This document shows positions 1 to 5,916 of a stretch of DNA of 9,768 nt, piece by piece; position 1 is the stretch's first letter, and each line of letters opens with the position of its first letter. A model generated the notes under the pieces. It searched no databases and had not been told where the DNA came from. It saw only the letters and a program-made list of their open reading frames with translations. This DNA comes from Promethearchaeota archaeon (GTDB lineage: Archaea > Asgardarchaeota > Lokiarchaeia > Sigynarchaeales > SOKP01). Where the stretch lies: NCBI GenBank assembly GCA_016839655.1, contig JAEOTW010000275.1, positions 1 through 9,768 of the forward strand, in the 5' to 3' direction. The translations under genes were made by a program, and so were the position numbers.

Positions 1-2
1 AG

Positions 3-416
3 ACAGATTTAACTGGCTTACTCTTTAAAATCAATGCTTCAATTTTAGCGAATAATGAGAAATATCCAATAACTTCTGGCAGAGCTTTTGCTCGAATCTA
101 TAGAAATGATGTATTACTTGGTGAATTACAAGCCACTCATCAAATTTTTTTAGAATACAGTACTTTCAATATCATATATAATCCGACTGAAACAGGACAG
201 TATTACTTCGAATTTTATATTGATGATGGTATCTCTAGTACTTCAACTAATATTAAAAATTATCTTCTTGATATAAATGAAATTTCAGAGAATTATAAAA
301 ATAATATGATAACAGCAATTCCATTAACGATAGTATTTATTGCGGTTCCTGGAACAGTTTTTTTTGTCTCGTCTAAAAAGTTAAATAAATTAAAAAAAGA
401 ATCTGAGAATAACTAA
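3..416 (+). CDS. C-terminal part of a membrane-anchored surface protein (5' end outside window)
   Basis: The frame is open from the window edge to a TAA at 414-416 and gives 137 residues. Residues 1-90 alternate hydrophobic and polar positions and are rich in Tyr, Phe, Thr and Asn (for example NPTETGQYYFEFYIDDG). This is the look of the last strands of an Ig-like or cadherin-like beta-sandwich, as found in archaeal cell-surface proteins. A single hydrophobic segment follows at about residues 102-122. The last 15 residues are Lys-rich, which puts the C-terminus in the cytoplasm, so the protein is probably a type I membrane protein with its bulk outside the cell. The ligand or partner cannot be told from this fragment. 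It has no evident link to the repair genes downstream, which have their own promoter. Frame and anchor are clear; the Ig-like assignment is inference from composition. Confidence 0.8.
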   Translation, partial: TDLTGLLFKINASILANNEKYPITSGRAFARIYRNDVLLGELQATHQIFLEYSTFNIIYNPTETGQYYFEFYIDDGISSTSTNIKNYLLDINEISENYKNNMITAIPLTIVFIAVPGTVFFVSSKKLNKLKKESENN

Positions 417-422
417 TTCAAA

Positions 423-434
423 TTTTTTCTTTTT
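423..434 (+). terminator. T-rich transcription terminator
   Basis: Six T, one C, then five T follow the surface-protein stop codon by seven bases. Archaeal RNA polymerase commonly terminates at such T-runs without a hairpin. The run merges into the TATA region of the next gene. Assigned from sequence pattern and position only. Confidence 0.4.
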
Positions 435-443
435 ATTTATATA
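431..443 (+). promoter_or_regulatory. TATA-box promoter of the Hef operon
   Basis: TTTATATA at 436-443, preceded by a T-rich stretch, lies about 22-26 bases upstream of the ATG at 462. This is the usual distance from an archaeal TATA box to the transcription start. The transcript would therefore be leaderless or nearly so, in line with the lack of any Shine-Dalgarno sequence before 462. The same octamer occurs on the minus strand at 4069-4076. Confidence 0.5.
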
Positions 444-461
444 GTATTTTATTAGTATTTG

Positions 462-1085
462 ATGACTTTAACCTCAGATACGAATAGTGCTGGGCATTAT
501 AATAAAGAACAATTTCAAAAGACTCTTAAAGTAATAAATCAGATCGTAGATTACTTAGGAAGGTTCGAAAATCATTATGATAGAAAGTTTAATTTTAGTA
601 AGCTGGTAAAACTCTTGAAGATACCACAATCTCAAACAGATGATATTATCTATTTATTGTTAAATTTTCAAGAGAAATTTGAAAATGTGTTTAATAAATA
701 CAAGATACGGAAATATCTCGCAAATAACAAGATATATTTAATAACTGAAAGAAAGGATGAATACAAGGAAATTGAAGCTCCTCCAACAATTGAAATTTCA
801 AGTTCTCACATAAAACTACTTAATGATATTATCTATATTTTTAAGCATGTAAAGAGAGGAAATGGATTTGATATAGTTAAAAATGGATCAGAATTATTGA
901 CTAAAGTAAAAAAATTACGAGACACACATCCCTATTTATTCGAAACAAAAGGAAATGGTATTGTGTATCCATCTGAGCTTGGATTAAAATTAGGCGAACT
1001 AATTATATCTTACAATAAAAGCAACAAGAAGATTCAAACAATTAGTATAGGAAATCATAAATTTATGGTGAGTAAAGATAGCTGA
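462..1085 (+). CDS. Winged-helix-like protein, first gene of the Hef operon
   Basis: A 207-residue protein I do not recognise as a named family. It is rich in Lys, Ile and Asn and has no membrane segment or signal peptide, so it is probably cytoplasmic. Residues 22-96 and 114-182 each look like a helical bundle followed by short strands. The second half (SSSHIKLLNDIIYIFKHV, then the PSELGLKLGELI stretch near residue 170) resembles the recognition helix and wing of a winged-helix domain, so DNA binding is plausible but not shown. The ATG at 462 is preferred over an in-frame TTG one codon earlier because the TATA box fits a leaderless start there. The 3' end overlaps the start of the helicase gene by 8 bases, and the penultimate codons supply that gene's GGTGA ribosome site. 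Co-translation with Hef suggests a partner or regulator of the helicase. Confidence 0.8.
   Translation: MTLTSDTNSAGHYNKEQFQKTLKVINQIVDYLGRFENHYDRKFNFSKLVKLLKIPQSQTDDIIYLLLNFQEKFENVFNKYKIRKYLANNKIYLITERKDEYKEIEAPPTIEISSSHIKLLNDIIYIFKHVKRGNGFDIVKNGSELLTKVKKLRDTHPYLFETKGNGIVYPSELGLKLGELIISYNKSNKKIQTISIGNHKFMVSKDS
1067..1071 (+). promoter_or_regulatory. Ribosome binding site that points to an ATA start for hef
   Basis: GGTGA, a perfect match to the archaeal 16S rRNA tail, lies inside the end of the upstream gene. It is followed by six bases and then ATA at 1078. The same pentamer precedes the ATG of the 78-aa gene at 4031 with a seven-base gap. The site therefore marks 1078 as the start of the helicase although it is not ATG. 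Confidence 0.5.
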
Positions 1086-3249
1086 GACAAGACTAACTGT
1101 AGCAAATAGTACATCGAATTTAAACACAGATGGTTTAGAACTTAGAGAATATCAAATAAAAATTGCTGAAGAATGTGCTGGAAAGAATTCTTTGGTTGTA
1201 CTCCCCACAGGTTTAGGTAAGACCATAATTGCAGTTCTTGTTGCTAATAAAGTATTGGAAAGATTTCCTACAGATAGTAAAATTATTTTACTTGCTCCTA
1301 CAAGGCCATTGATAAATCAACATTATCATACATTTTTAAAATTCCTTAAAATTCCGGAAGATAAATTTGCAATCCTTACAGGGAAAGTAGCTCCTGATCA
1401 GCGAATAGAACTTTTTAGTCACAATCAAATATTATTTTATACTCCTCAGACTCTTAGAAATGATCTAGTAAATCAAAAATACACTCTCCTGAATACAGCT
1501 TTAGTGATTTTTGATGAAGCTCACCATTCTATGGGAGATTACCCATATACATTGGTAGCAGATGAATATATTGACCATAATCCTGATGGAATTATCTTAG
1601 GCCTAACCGCTTCACCTGGAGCTTCAAAAAATAAAATTACATTATTATGCAAAAACTTGCATATCCCTATAGATAATATTCATATCAGAACCCGAAAAGA
1701 TGAGGATGTAAAAAATTACCTCAAACCGATGGATATCTACAAAATTGGAGTAGATTTAACTAGTGTAATGGAAGATGTGTATCAATTACTTACAAATGTG
1801 TTAGAAGAACGATTGCACTATCTGTCTCAACTCAATTTTTTAGAAACGAAAGGAGAGCAATTACATAAAAAAATTATAAGAAAAGACTTACTAAAGTTAA
1901 ACTCAGAGTTAGTAAATAATATTAAAGGTAATGGCGATAAAACTGGAGTGTATAGTGCATTATCGATAAATGCCCAAGCTTTAATATTATTTCATATGCT
2001 TGAATTAGTAGAGCAACAAGGATTAGATGTGTTATTAGACTATTTTAATAAACTTCATCGAGATGCAAAGAAGAAGAGTAGTTCAAAAGCCACCAAAATT
2101 TTAGCTTCAGATGGACGATTACACCGTGTATTTTTAGAACTAAAAAAAAACGTAGAATTTTCTCCTGAGCAGTTAATTCATCCCAAATATCATATTTTAG
2201 TTAAAATCATCCTTGATGAAATTAAAAATAATCCTAATTCACGAATCTTAGTCTTTGTAAAATTGCGTAATTCTGTGAGAAATATAACAAAAAAACTTCA
2301 AGAAATTCCATCTATTAATGCGGTACGATTTGTTGGACAAGCAACTAAATCTATAGATGATAAAGGAATGTCTCAAAAACAACAGATAGAAATTTTAGAT
2401 CAGTTTAAAGATGGACTCTATAATGTCCTGGTATCTACTAATGTAGGTGAAGAGGGATTGGATATTGCTGAATGTGATTTAGTGATATTTTATGATGTGG
2501 TTGCTTCAGATATCAGGTTTATTCAACGGAAAGGAAGGACTGCTCGACATCGAGAGGGTAAAGTCGTCATTCTTTATAGTAAGGAAACACGAGACGAGAT
2601 TTATTTAAGAATTGCTATGAGTAAACTGAAAAGAATGAATCTTCAATTAAAAAATCCTCAACAATTAAAAAATTCATTCCGATATCTTCCTGTTGATGAT
2701 CAAAAGCCAATTATAGAAAAGAAGAGTCAAATTGAGAAACCTCAAAAAGAAAATATACCAATAGAATTTGTAAAAAAGAAAGCTGGAATAAAACAATATC
2801 AATCTAAACTGCAAACATTTATAGAAAAAAAACCACAGAGTGAGATTCCCCTAATAAATAACCCTCTCAAGATAAGTAAGTTCTTACCGATGAAGTTTGG
2901 ACTGAGAAAAAGACTCCAAAGAGATAATATCTCTTATGATATCTTAGAATCGGATCTCCATATAGTAATTCATAATAAAGTCCTAATTCAGATTTATAAT
3001 CCAAAAGAGTACAATGAAAAGAATCTACTAGCAGATTTTAATGATTTTAAGCAAATTTCTTCACTTTTCATTATGATATTTGATTTTATAGACTTCCCTG
3101 AAAATATTGAAGGAGAAAAAAGAGTCATTGAAAAAAAAACACAGGAATTTGCCAAAAATCATAATATTCAAGCGATTTGTATTGATAATCAAGAAGAATT
3201 ATATTTTATTTTGAAAAATATCTTGGAAAATCCACAAGTGGAGAATTAA
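1078..3249 (+). CDS. hef: Hef/FANCM-type DNA helicase with degenerate ERCC4-like C-terminus
   Basis: Superfamily 2 helicase of the archaeal Hef group (related to FANCM), an enzyme family that unwinds and remodels forked DNA at stalled replication. Counting from 1078 the protein has 723 residues. Visible motifs are LREYQ (22-26), Walker A LPTGLGKT (42-49), DEAH (146-149), TASPG (177-181), a helical insertion at about 235-365 as in Hef, VGQATK (419-424), the NVGEEGLD motif V region (from 455) and QRKGRTARH motif VI (483-491). A charged linker carries a PIP-box-like QSKLQTFI (575-582). Residues about 598-718 resemble an ERCC4 nuclease fold, but the GD...ERK catalytic signature is absent and no HhH tail follows. 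No ATG, GTG or TTG lies upstream in frame before LREYQ. TTG 1192 would remove 38 residues of the domain, so ATA 1078 (reading MAETR if decoded as Met) is chosen. The gene overlaps its upstream neighbour by 8 bases and ends 3 bases before the next gene. Confidence 0.88.
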   Translation: MAETRLTVANSTSNLNTDGLELREYQIKIAEECAGKNSLVVLPTGLGKTIIAVLVANKVLERFPTDSKIILLAPTRPLINQHYHTFLKFLKIPEDKFAILTGKVAPDQRIELFSHNQILFYTPQTLRNDLVNQKYTLLNTALVIFDEAHHSMGDYPYTLVADEYIDHNPDGIILGLTASPGASKNKITLLCKNLHIPIDNIHIRTRKDEDVKNYLKPMDIYKIGVDLTSVMEDVYQLLTNVLEERLHYLSQLNFLETKGEQLHKKIIRKDLLKLNSELVNNIKGNGDKTGVYSALSINAQALILFHMLELVEQQGLDVLLDYFNKLHRDAKKKSSSKATKILASDGRLHRVFLELKKNVEFSPEQLIHPKYHILVKIILDEIKNNPNSRILVFVKLRNSVRNITKKLQEIPSINAVRFVGQATKSIDDKGMSQKQQIEILDQFKDGLYNVLVSTNVGEEGLDIAECDLVIFYDVVASDIRFIQRKGRTARHREGKVVILYSKETRDEIYLRIAMSKLKRMNLQLKNPQQLKNSFRYLPVDDQKPIIEKKSQIEKPQKENIPIEFVKKKAGIKQYQSKLQTFIEKKPQSEIPLINNPLKISKFLPMKFGLRKRLQRDNISYDILESDLHIVIHNKVLIQIYNPKEYNEKNLLADFNDFKQISSLFIMIFDFIDFPENIEGEKRVIEKKTQEFAKNHNIQAICIDNQEELYFILKNILENPQVEN

Positions 3250-3252
3250 ACT

Positions 3253-3777
3253 ATGGAAGATATAGCTTGGAAAAAAGATGAGACTCCTTATATAATATTT
3301 GCGTGTAATAAATGCCAACAATATACTTATGTAAAATGTTCCCAAAAGTCTAAGAAATGTGTTAGATGTGGGCATACACAAAGTGTAAGTAAAATTACAG
3401 ATCGAAGTATAATAGTAAATGGTATCTCAAGTGCAGTTGAATTTGTGAAAATGAAACAAAATGAACTAGCGATAAAGGAGTTAGGTTCAGAGCCAGAGTT
3501 TAGAACATCAAGAGATTTTATAGTTCCTGGAAAAGTAGTAAAGCTAAAAAAATTCTTAAAATCTGATTCAGTTGATTCTGATTATTTTGATACATTTAAA
3601 ACTATGCTGTACAATTTATCTGAAACCCATAAATCTTTTCCTTATTACATTATTGAAATTATGGCAGAAAACTATGGAATTCCACTAACTGAAGTGAAAT
3701 TCTTAACACGAAAATTTCTAAAAAATGGTAATTTAATTCGAAAAAATGGTGAATTTGTGTATAAAATAAAAGTTTAA
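3253..3777 (+). CDS. Zinc-ribbon plus winged-helix protein, last gene of the Hef operon
   Basis: A 174-residue protein. Residues 15-65 hold a zinc ribbon, C18-x2-C21 and C36-x2-C39, followed by a basic strand and an amphipathic helix (SSAVEFVKMKQ). This is close to the small archaeal DUF1922-type ribbons. Residues about 120-174 look like a winged helix: a helix around YYIIEIMAENYGIP, a second helix EVKFLTRKFLKNG, then a short wing ending in VYKIKV. A Lys/Asp-rich linker joins them. Such proteins usually bind nucleic acid or act as adaptor subunits; the exact role is unknown. The gene begins 3 bases after the hef stop, with GGAG at 3240-3243 nine bases upstream of ATG, so it is co-transcribed and probably works with the helicase, perhaps in loading it on DNA. 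The zinc ribbon is clear; the winged helix is likely; the function is inference. Confidence 0.82.
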   Translation: MEDIAWKKDETPYIIFACNKCQQYTYVKCSQKSKKCVRCGHTQSVSKITDRSIIVNGISSAVEFVKMKQNELAIKELGSEPEFRTSRDFIVPGKVVKLKKFLKSDSVDSDYFDTFKTMLYNLSETHKSFPYYIIEIMAENYGIPLTEVKFLTRKFLKNGNLIRKNGEFVYKIKV

Positions 3778-3794
3778 AAATTTTACAAATTCAA

Positions 3795-4031
3795 TCAGTT
3801 CTTAGATTTCTTTAAAAATTCTTTGACTCCTTCTGCAAATTCTCTTTTCAAAAGAGTCTGATAAACAGGATGTCTTTCAGAAAATGGAATTTTTTCATAC
3901 CCATAGTAGATAAACTCTTCAGTTTTAGAAAACTTGGAAAATGGAATGATAACATTATTTAATTTCAGAGGTTTCTCTAAATCTTGAATAGGTATTTTTT
4001 GATATTTTTTATCTGTCGATTTTGAGCTCAT
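3795..4031 (-). CDS. Small protein of unrecognised family, paralogue A
   Basis: A 78-residue soluble protein of unknown function. It starts at an ATG with GGTGA seven bases upstream and a TATA box at the expected distance, which supports a real expressed gene despite its size. It matches the 79-residue protein at 4577-4816 over its whole length. Shared features are the MSS-x-S N-terminus, the central N-N-V-I-I-P-F-S-K-F stretch (residues 25-34), a Y-x-YE segment (about 43-46) and F-x-ERHP-V-Y-x-T-L-L (50-61), then an EF pair and a Lys-rich tail. The dense charge and the conserved PFSKF and ERHP motifs suggest a small folded domain that binds a partner. There are no Cys residues and no membrane segment. 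It converges on the zinc-ribbon gene (17 bases between stops) and diverges from the membrane protein gene at 4194. Confidence 0.78.
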   Translation of the reverse strand: MSSKSTDKKYQKIPIQDLEKPLKLNNVIIPFSKFSKTEEFIYYGYEKIPFSERHPVYQTLLKREFAEGVKEFLKKSKN

Positions 4032-4038
4032 ATTCTCT

Positions 4039-4043
4039 TCACC
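4039..4043 (-). promoter_or_regulatory. Ribosome binding site of paralogue A
   Basis: GGTGA on the minus strand with seven bases to the ATG at 4031. It serves as a reference for the usual spacing in this genome. Confidence 0.6.
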
Positions 4044-4068
4044 TTTTAATATAGGATAGAATCAAAAA

Positions 4069-4076
4069 TATATAAA
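4069..4076 (-). promoter_or_regulatory. TATA box of paralogue A
   Basis: TTTATATA read on the minus strand, centred about 41 bases before the ATG at 4031. A start site about 26 bases downstream (near 4046) gives a 15-base leader that just includes the GGTGA site. It lies next to the inverted repeat at 4079-4103. Confidence 0.5.
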
Positions 4077-4078
4077 GA

Positions 4079-4103
4079 AAAATCTCTAGTCTTATGAGAT
4101 TTT
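4079..4103. repeat. 8-bp inverted repeat beside the divergent promoters
   Basis: AAAATCTC (4079-4086) and GAGATTTT (4096-4103) are perfect inverted copies separated by nine bases. They sit directly upstream of the TATA box of paralogue A and between the two divergent genes. Position suits an operator for a dimeric regulator. In AT-rich DNA chance occurrence is possible. Confidence 0.4.
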
Positions 4104-4162
4104 ATGATTTCTTAATTAGAGCAGAAGGTTAAATTAACACTTTTTTTGACATATTGGTAATA

Positions 4163-4170
4163 TTTATATG
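4163..4170 (+). promoter_or_regulatory. TATA box of the small four-helix membrane protein
   Basis: TTTATATG centred about 27 bases before the ATG at 4194, the distance expected for a leaderless or nearly leaderless transcript. Confidence 0.4.
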
Positions 4171-4193
4171 TTTATGAAGACTATTTGAGGACT

Positions 4194-4580
4194 ATGATGA
4201 ATGAGAGACAAATATCTTTAATTGGGTTAGGATTGTGTATAGTTGGAGGCCTTATGAGTATTGCTTTCTGGATTTATGAATTCATCTTAGAATTAGATTA
4301 TGGATATGGAGCTAGTCTTCAGTATATCCCCTCACTAATAATAGGGATCCTCGTTATAGTTGGAGCAATAGTAGGGTGGAAAGTAAAAAAAGAGGGATAT
4401 CTACTTAGTATCGGTTCAGGATTTTTTGCATTTATATATATTATAATTTTAGGGCTTATTACTCTTGGATCCCCTTTTTTACTTTTTGCTATGTTTTTTA
4501 CCGGTAGTGTAGCTCTTTTATATAGCCTTGGAGCTATATTTGCTATTGTAGGGGGAATTATTGGTGCCGTGAAAACTTAA
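4194..4580 (+). CDS. Small integral membrane protein with four predicted helices
   Basis: A 128-residue, strongly hydrophobic protein. Likely membrane helices fall at about residues 7-31, 45-63, 69-91 and 95-124. Short charged connections (ELDYGYG, WKVKKEG) separate them, with Gly-rich helix faces (IVGGL, IVGAIVG, IVGGIIGA). It resembles the loose class of four-helix small membrane proteins grouped under names such as DUF4064, but I cannot assign it firmly, and no catalytic or transport motif is visible. An in-frame TTG at 4185 is rejected. Two adjacent ATGs (4194, 4197) are both possible: the TATA distance favours the first, while GAGG at 4187-4190 gives better spacing to the second. The gene is divergent from paralogue A. 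Its stop overlaps the stop of paralogue B by three bases, so it is packed between the two paralogues and may act with them at the membrane. Confidence 0.78.
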   Translation: MMNERQISLIGLGLCIVGGLMSIAFWIYEFILELDYGYGASLQYIPSLIIGILVIVGAIVGWKVKKEGYLLSIGSGFFAFIYIIILGLITLGSPFLLFAMFFTGSVALLYSLGAIFAIVGGIIGAVKT

Positions 4581-4585
4581 GTTTT
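4572..4585. repeat. 14-bp perfect palindrome spanning two convergent stop codons
   Basis: AAAACTTAAGTTTT is perfectly self-complementary. Its centre TTAA provides the TAA stop of the plus-strand membrane protein (4578-4580) and the TAA stop of paralogue B on the minus strand (4577-4579). As a result both proteins end in Lys-Thr. The A/T tails could assist termination in both directions. Confidence 0.55.
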
Positions 4586-4816
4586 AAAATCCGATTTATT
4601 TAATTCAGTAAACTCATCCAAAAGAATCGTTTTATAAAGCGGATGTCTTTCTTTGAATGTTATATTTTCACGTCCTTCATAGATATATAAAAGTCTTTTA
4701 GTTATACCGAATTTAGAAAAAGGAATTATGATCTTATTAAAATTGATGGAGTCCTCTTTATAGGTATCAAAATTGAGGAGAATTAATTCCGTTTTTTCTA
4801 CAGATTGAGAACTCAT
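4577..4816 (-). CDS. Small protein of unrecognised family, paralogue B
   Basis: A 79-residue soluble protein, homologous to the 78-residue protein at 3795-4031. The match covers MSS-x-S at the start, N-K-I-I-I-P-F-S-K-F (residues 27-36), L-Y-x-YE (about 43-47), F-x-ERHP-L-Y-x-T-I-L (54-65) and a following EF pair. Between the YE and the F-x-ERHP motifs it has three extra residues. Outside the motifs the two differ at most positions, so the duplication is old and both copies are kept under selection. The ATG has a weak ribosome site (AAGG) about ten bases upstream. It diverges from the 200-residue membrane protein gene at 4988, as paralogue A diverges from the smaller membrane protein. Function is unknown; an adaptor for the neighbouring membrane proteins is one guess. 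Confidence 0.78.
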   Translation of the reverse strand: MSSQSVEKTELILLNFDTYKEDSINFNKIIIPFSKFGITKRLLYIYEGRENITFKERHPLYKTILLDEFTELNKSDFKT

Positions 4817-4987
4817 GATTAAAACCTTTTCTTAATTTCTTATTTTATCTATATTGAAAACCTAAATACTTGTATAAAAAATCCATTGGAATAAAATTGA
4901 AGTTTTTTTTTCTATATTTTCCAATTTCAACTGGTAAAAAAGACTTAAAAGGAATGTAAGAAAGATAAATATCAAAAGCTGATTTTT
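4817..4987. promoter_or_regulatory. Divergent control region between paralogue B and the duplicated membrane protein
   Basis: 171 bases with no coding sign. On the minus strand TTTTTATA (4873-4880) could be the TATA box of paralogue B, leaving a leader of about 34 bases. On the plus strand an AT-rich stretch at 4961-4972 may serve the membrane protein, which has no Shine-Dalgarno site. A weak 7-bp inverted pair (ATTGGAA 4885-4891, TTCCAAT 4919-4925) is present. Support is positional only. Confidence 0.3.
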
Positions 4988-5590
4988 ATGAGCGAAATCA
5001 AAATCAATGATACGACTCGATTAGATGAAAAGAGATGGTTTGGCTTTAAATTAAGCCAGACTTCTAAAGTAATTCTCTTCTATTTAGCTCTAATAGGAAT
5101 TATAGAATATTCAAATTTCTTAGGATGGATCTTTAACATTGCATTTTATATTGACATTTATGGCTTCCCGTCTGTAATGCTATCAACTCAGATTTTCAGT
5201 ATAATAATGCAAGTCATTGCTTTTATTGTTTCTTGTTATACTCTATCTATCTGCTCTAAATCCAGGAATAATGATAGAGAAAGTGAAAATTACGAGACAG
5301 ATGATATTGGTATTAGGTGGTTCGGTTTTGCTTTATCTCGAACATCTATAATGATTCTCCTTTTCTCTGCAATCCTAGGAATACTGATAATGGCATATTC
5401 CCTTCTTTTTCAACTAGTTAATTTTGTTAGGTCTCTTCCCTATTTAATATTATATGGTCCACCAGATTTGATGGATATTCTAAATTTAGCATCGTGGTCT
5501 ATTATTATTAACATGGTGGTTTCTAGAATAGTAATAAACTTCTATACAATTGTAAGAGTTTATCAATCAAGAAAAAATATGGAATTTTAG
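4988..5590 (+). CDS. Membrane protein built from two internal repeats
   Basis: A 200-residue protein with probably four membrane helices, at about residues 27-55, 64-90, 119-147 and 165-190. It is made of two halves of the same origin. RWFGF-x-LS-x-TS at residues 16-26 reappears as RWFGF-x-LS-x-TS at 110-120. In each half a hydrophobic helix, a Tyr-Gly-(Phe/Pro)-Pro loop and a second helix ending in a Tyr-Thr segment and a basic stretch (CSKSR, VYQSR) follow. A charged cytoplasmic-like linker (about 91-107, NNDRESENYETDD) joins the halves. The family is not one I can name, and no enzymatic motif is seen. The conserved RWFGF motif at the membrane boundary could be an interfacial helix or a docking site. 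The gene has no Shine-Dalgarno site and may be leaderless. It is divergent from paralogue B. Confidence 0.78.
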   Translation: MSEIKINDTTRLDEKRWFGFKLSQTSKVILFYLALIGIIEYSNFLGWIFNIAFYIDIYGFPSVMLSTQIFSIIMQVIAFIVSCYTLSICSKSRNNDRESENYETDDIGIRWFGFALSRTSIMILLFSAILGILIMAYSLLFQLVNFVRSLPYLILYGPPDLMDILNLASWSIIINMVVSRIVINFYTIVRVYQSRKNMEF

Positions 5591-5606
5591 AAAAAATATT
5601 AAAAAC
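5591..5606 (-). terminator. T-rich terminator of the Hel308 operon
   Basis: On the minus strand two T-runs (five T at 5605-5601, six T at 5596-5591) lie 18-32 bases beyond the stop of the 91-residue gene. This is a typical archaeal U-rich termination pattern. It lies immediately after the convergent membrane protein stop. Confidence 0.35.
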
Positions 5607-5622
5607 AATAACGTATAAAGTC

Positions 5623-5898
5623 TTAATCTTCTTTTTTAGTTTTTAGTTTTTTAAGATATAATTTCATGAAATATCTTTCACTTTCACAAAATTCTAGTTT
5701 TTGATGTTTAGAAAGATTTATACAGTTAAGTAATATAGCATGGATTTTTTTAAGAGTCGTAAGATTTTCGTCACATAAGTTTTCGATATTATGATCTACC
5801 CTTTCAGCTGATATCTCTTCAGAATTCTCCAAATTTCTTTCTGAAGGTTCTCCATTATCTATTTTTATACGATTTTTCTTATCAATTTTAGAATCCAT
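5623..5898 (-). CDS. Small charged helical protein downstream of Hel308
   Basis: A 91-residue protein of unrecognised family. Residues 1-40 are highly charged and probably disordered (many Glu, Asn, Lys, Asp). Residues about 42-86 look like two amphipathic helices (LTTLKKIHAILLNCINL and the SERYFMKLYLKKLK stretch). There is no membrane segment. Two Cys residues (42, 59) and a third at 71 are scattered and do not form a metal motif. It begins 18 bases after the Hel308 stop in the same direction, so it is probably the last gene of that operon, but it has no clear ribosome site. It could be a small helicase partner. The existence of the gene is likely from position and an intact frame; its role is unknown. 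Confidence 0.6.
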   Translation of the reverse strand: MDSKIDKKNRIKIDNGEPSERNLENSEEISAERVDHNIENLCDENLTTLKKIHAILLNCINLSKHQKLEFCESERYFMKLYLKKLKTKKED

Positions 5899-5916
5899 AT
5901 ACGCAAAATATTTTTG

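Noticed and set aside
459..464. TTG one codon upstream of ATG 462 as start of the winged-helix-like gene
   Set aside because: The ATG immediately follows, no ribosome site is present, and the TATA distance fits the ATG.
3199..3381. 60-residue open frame on the minus strand
   Set aside because: It overlaps the ends of hef and the zinc-ribbon gene on the opposite strand. Both of those have clear domain content, so this is a shadow frame.
4185..4196. TTG 4185 as start of the four-helix membrane protein
   Set aside because: It overlaps the GAGG that may be the ribosome site, and two ATGs follow at once.
4885..4925. 7-bp inverted repeat in the second divergent control region
   Set aside because: Arms are short and the spacer is 27 bases in very AT-rich DNA; this is too weak to list as its own element.
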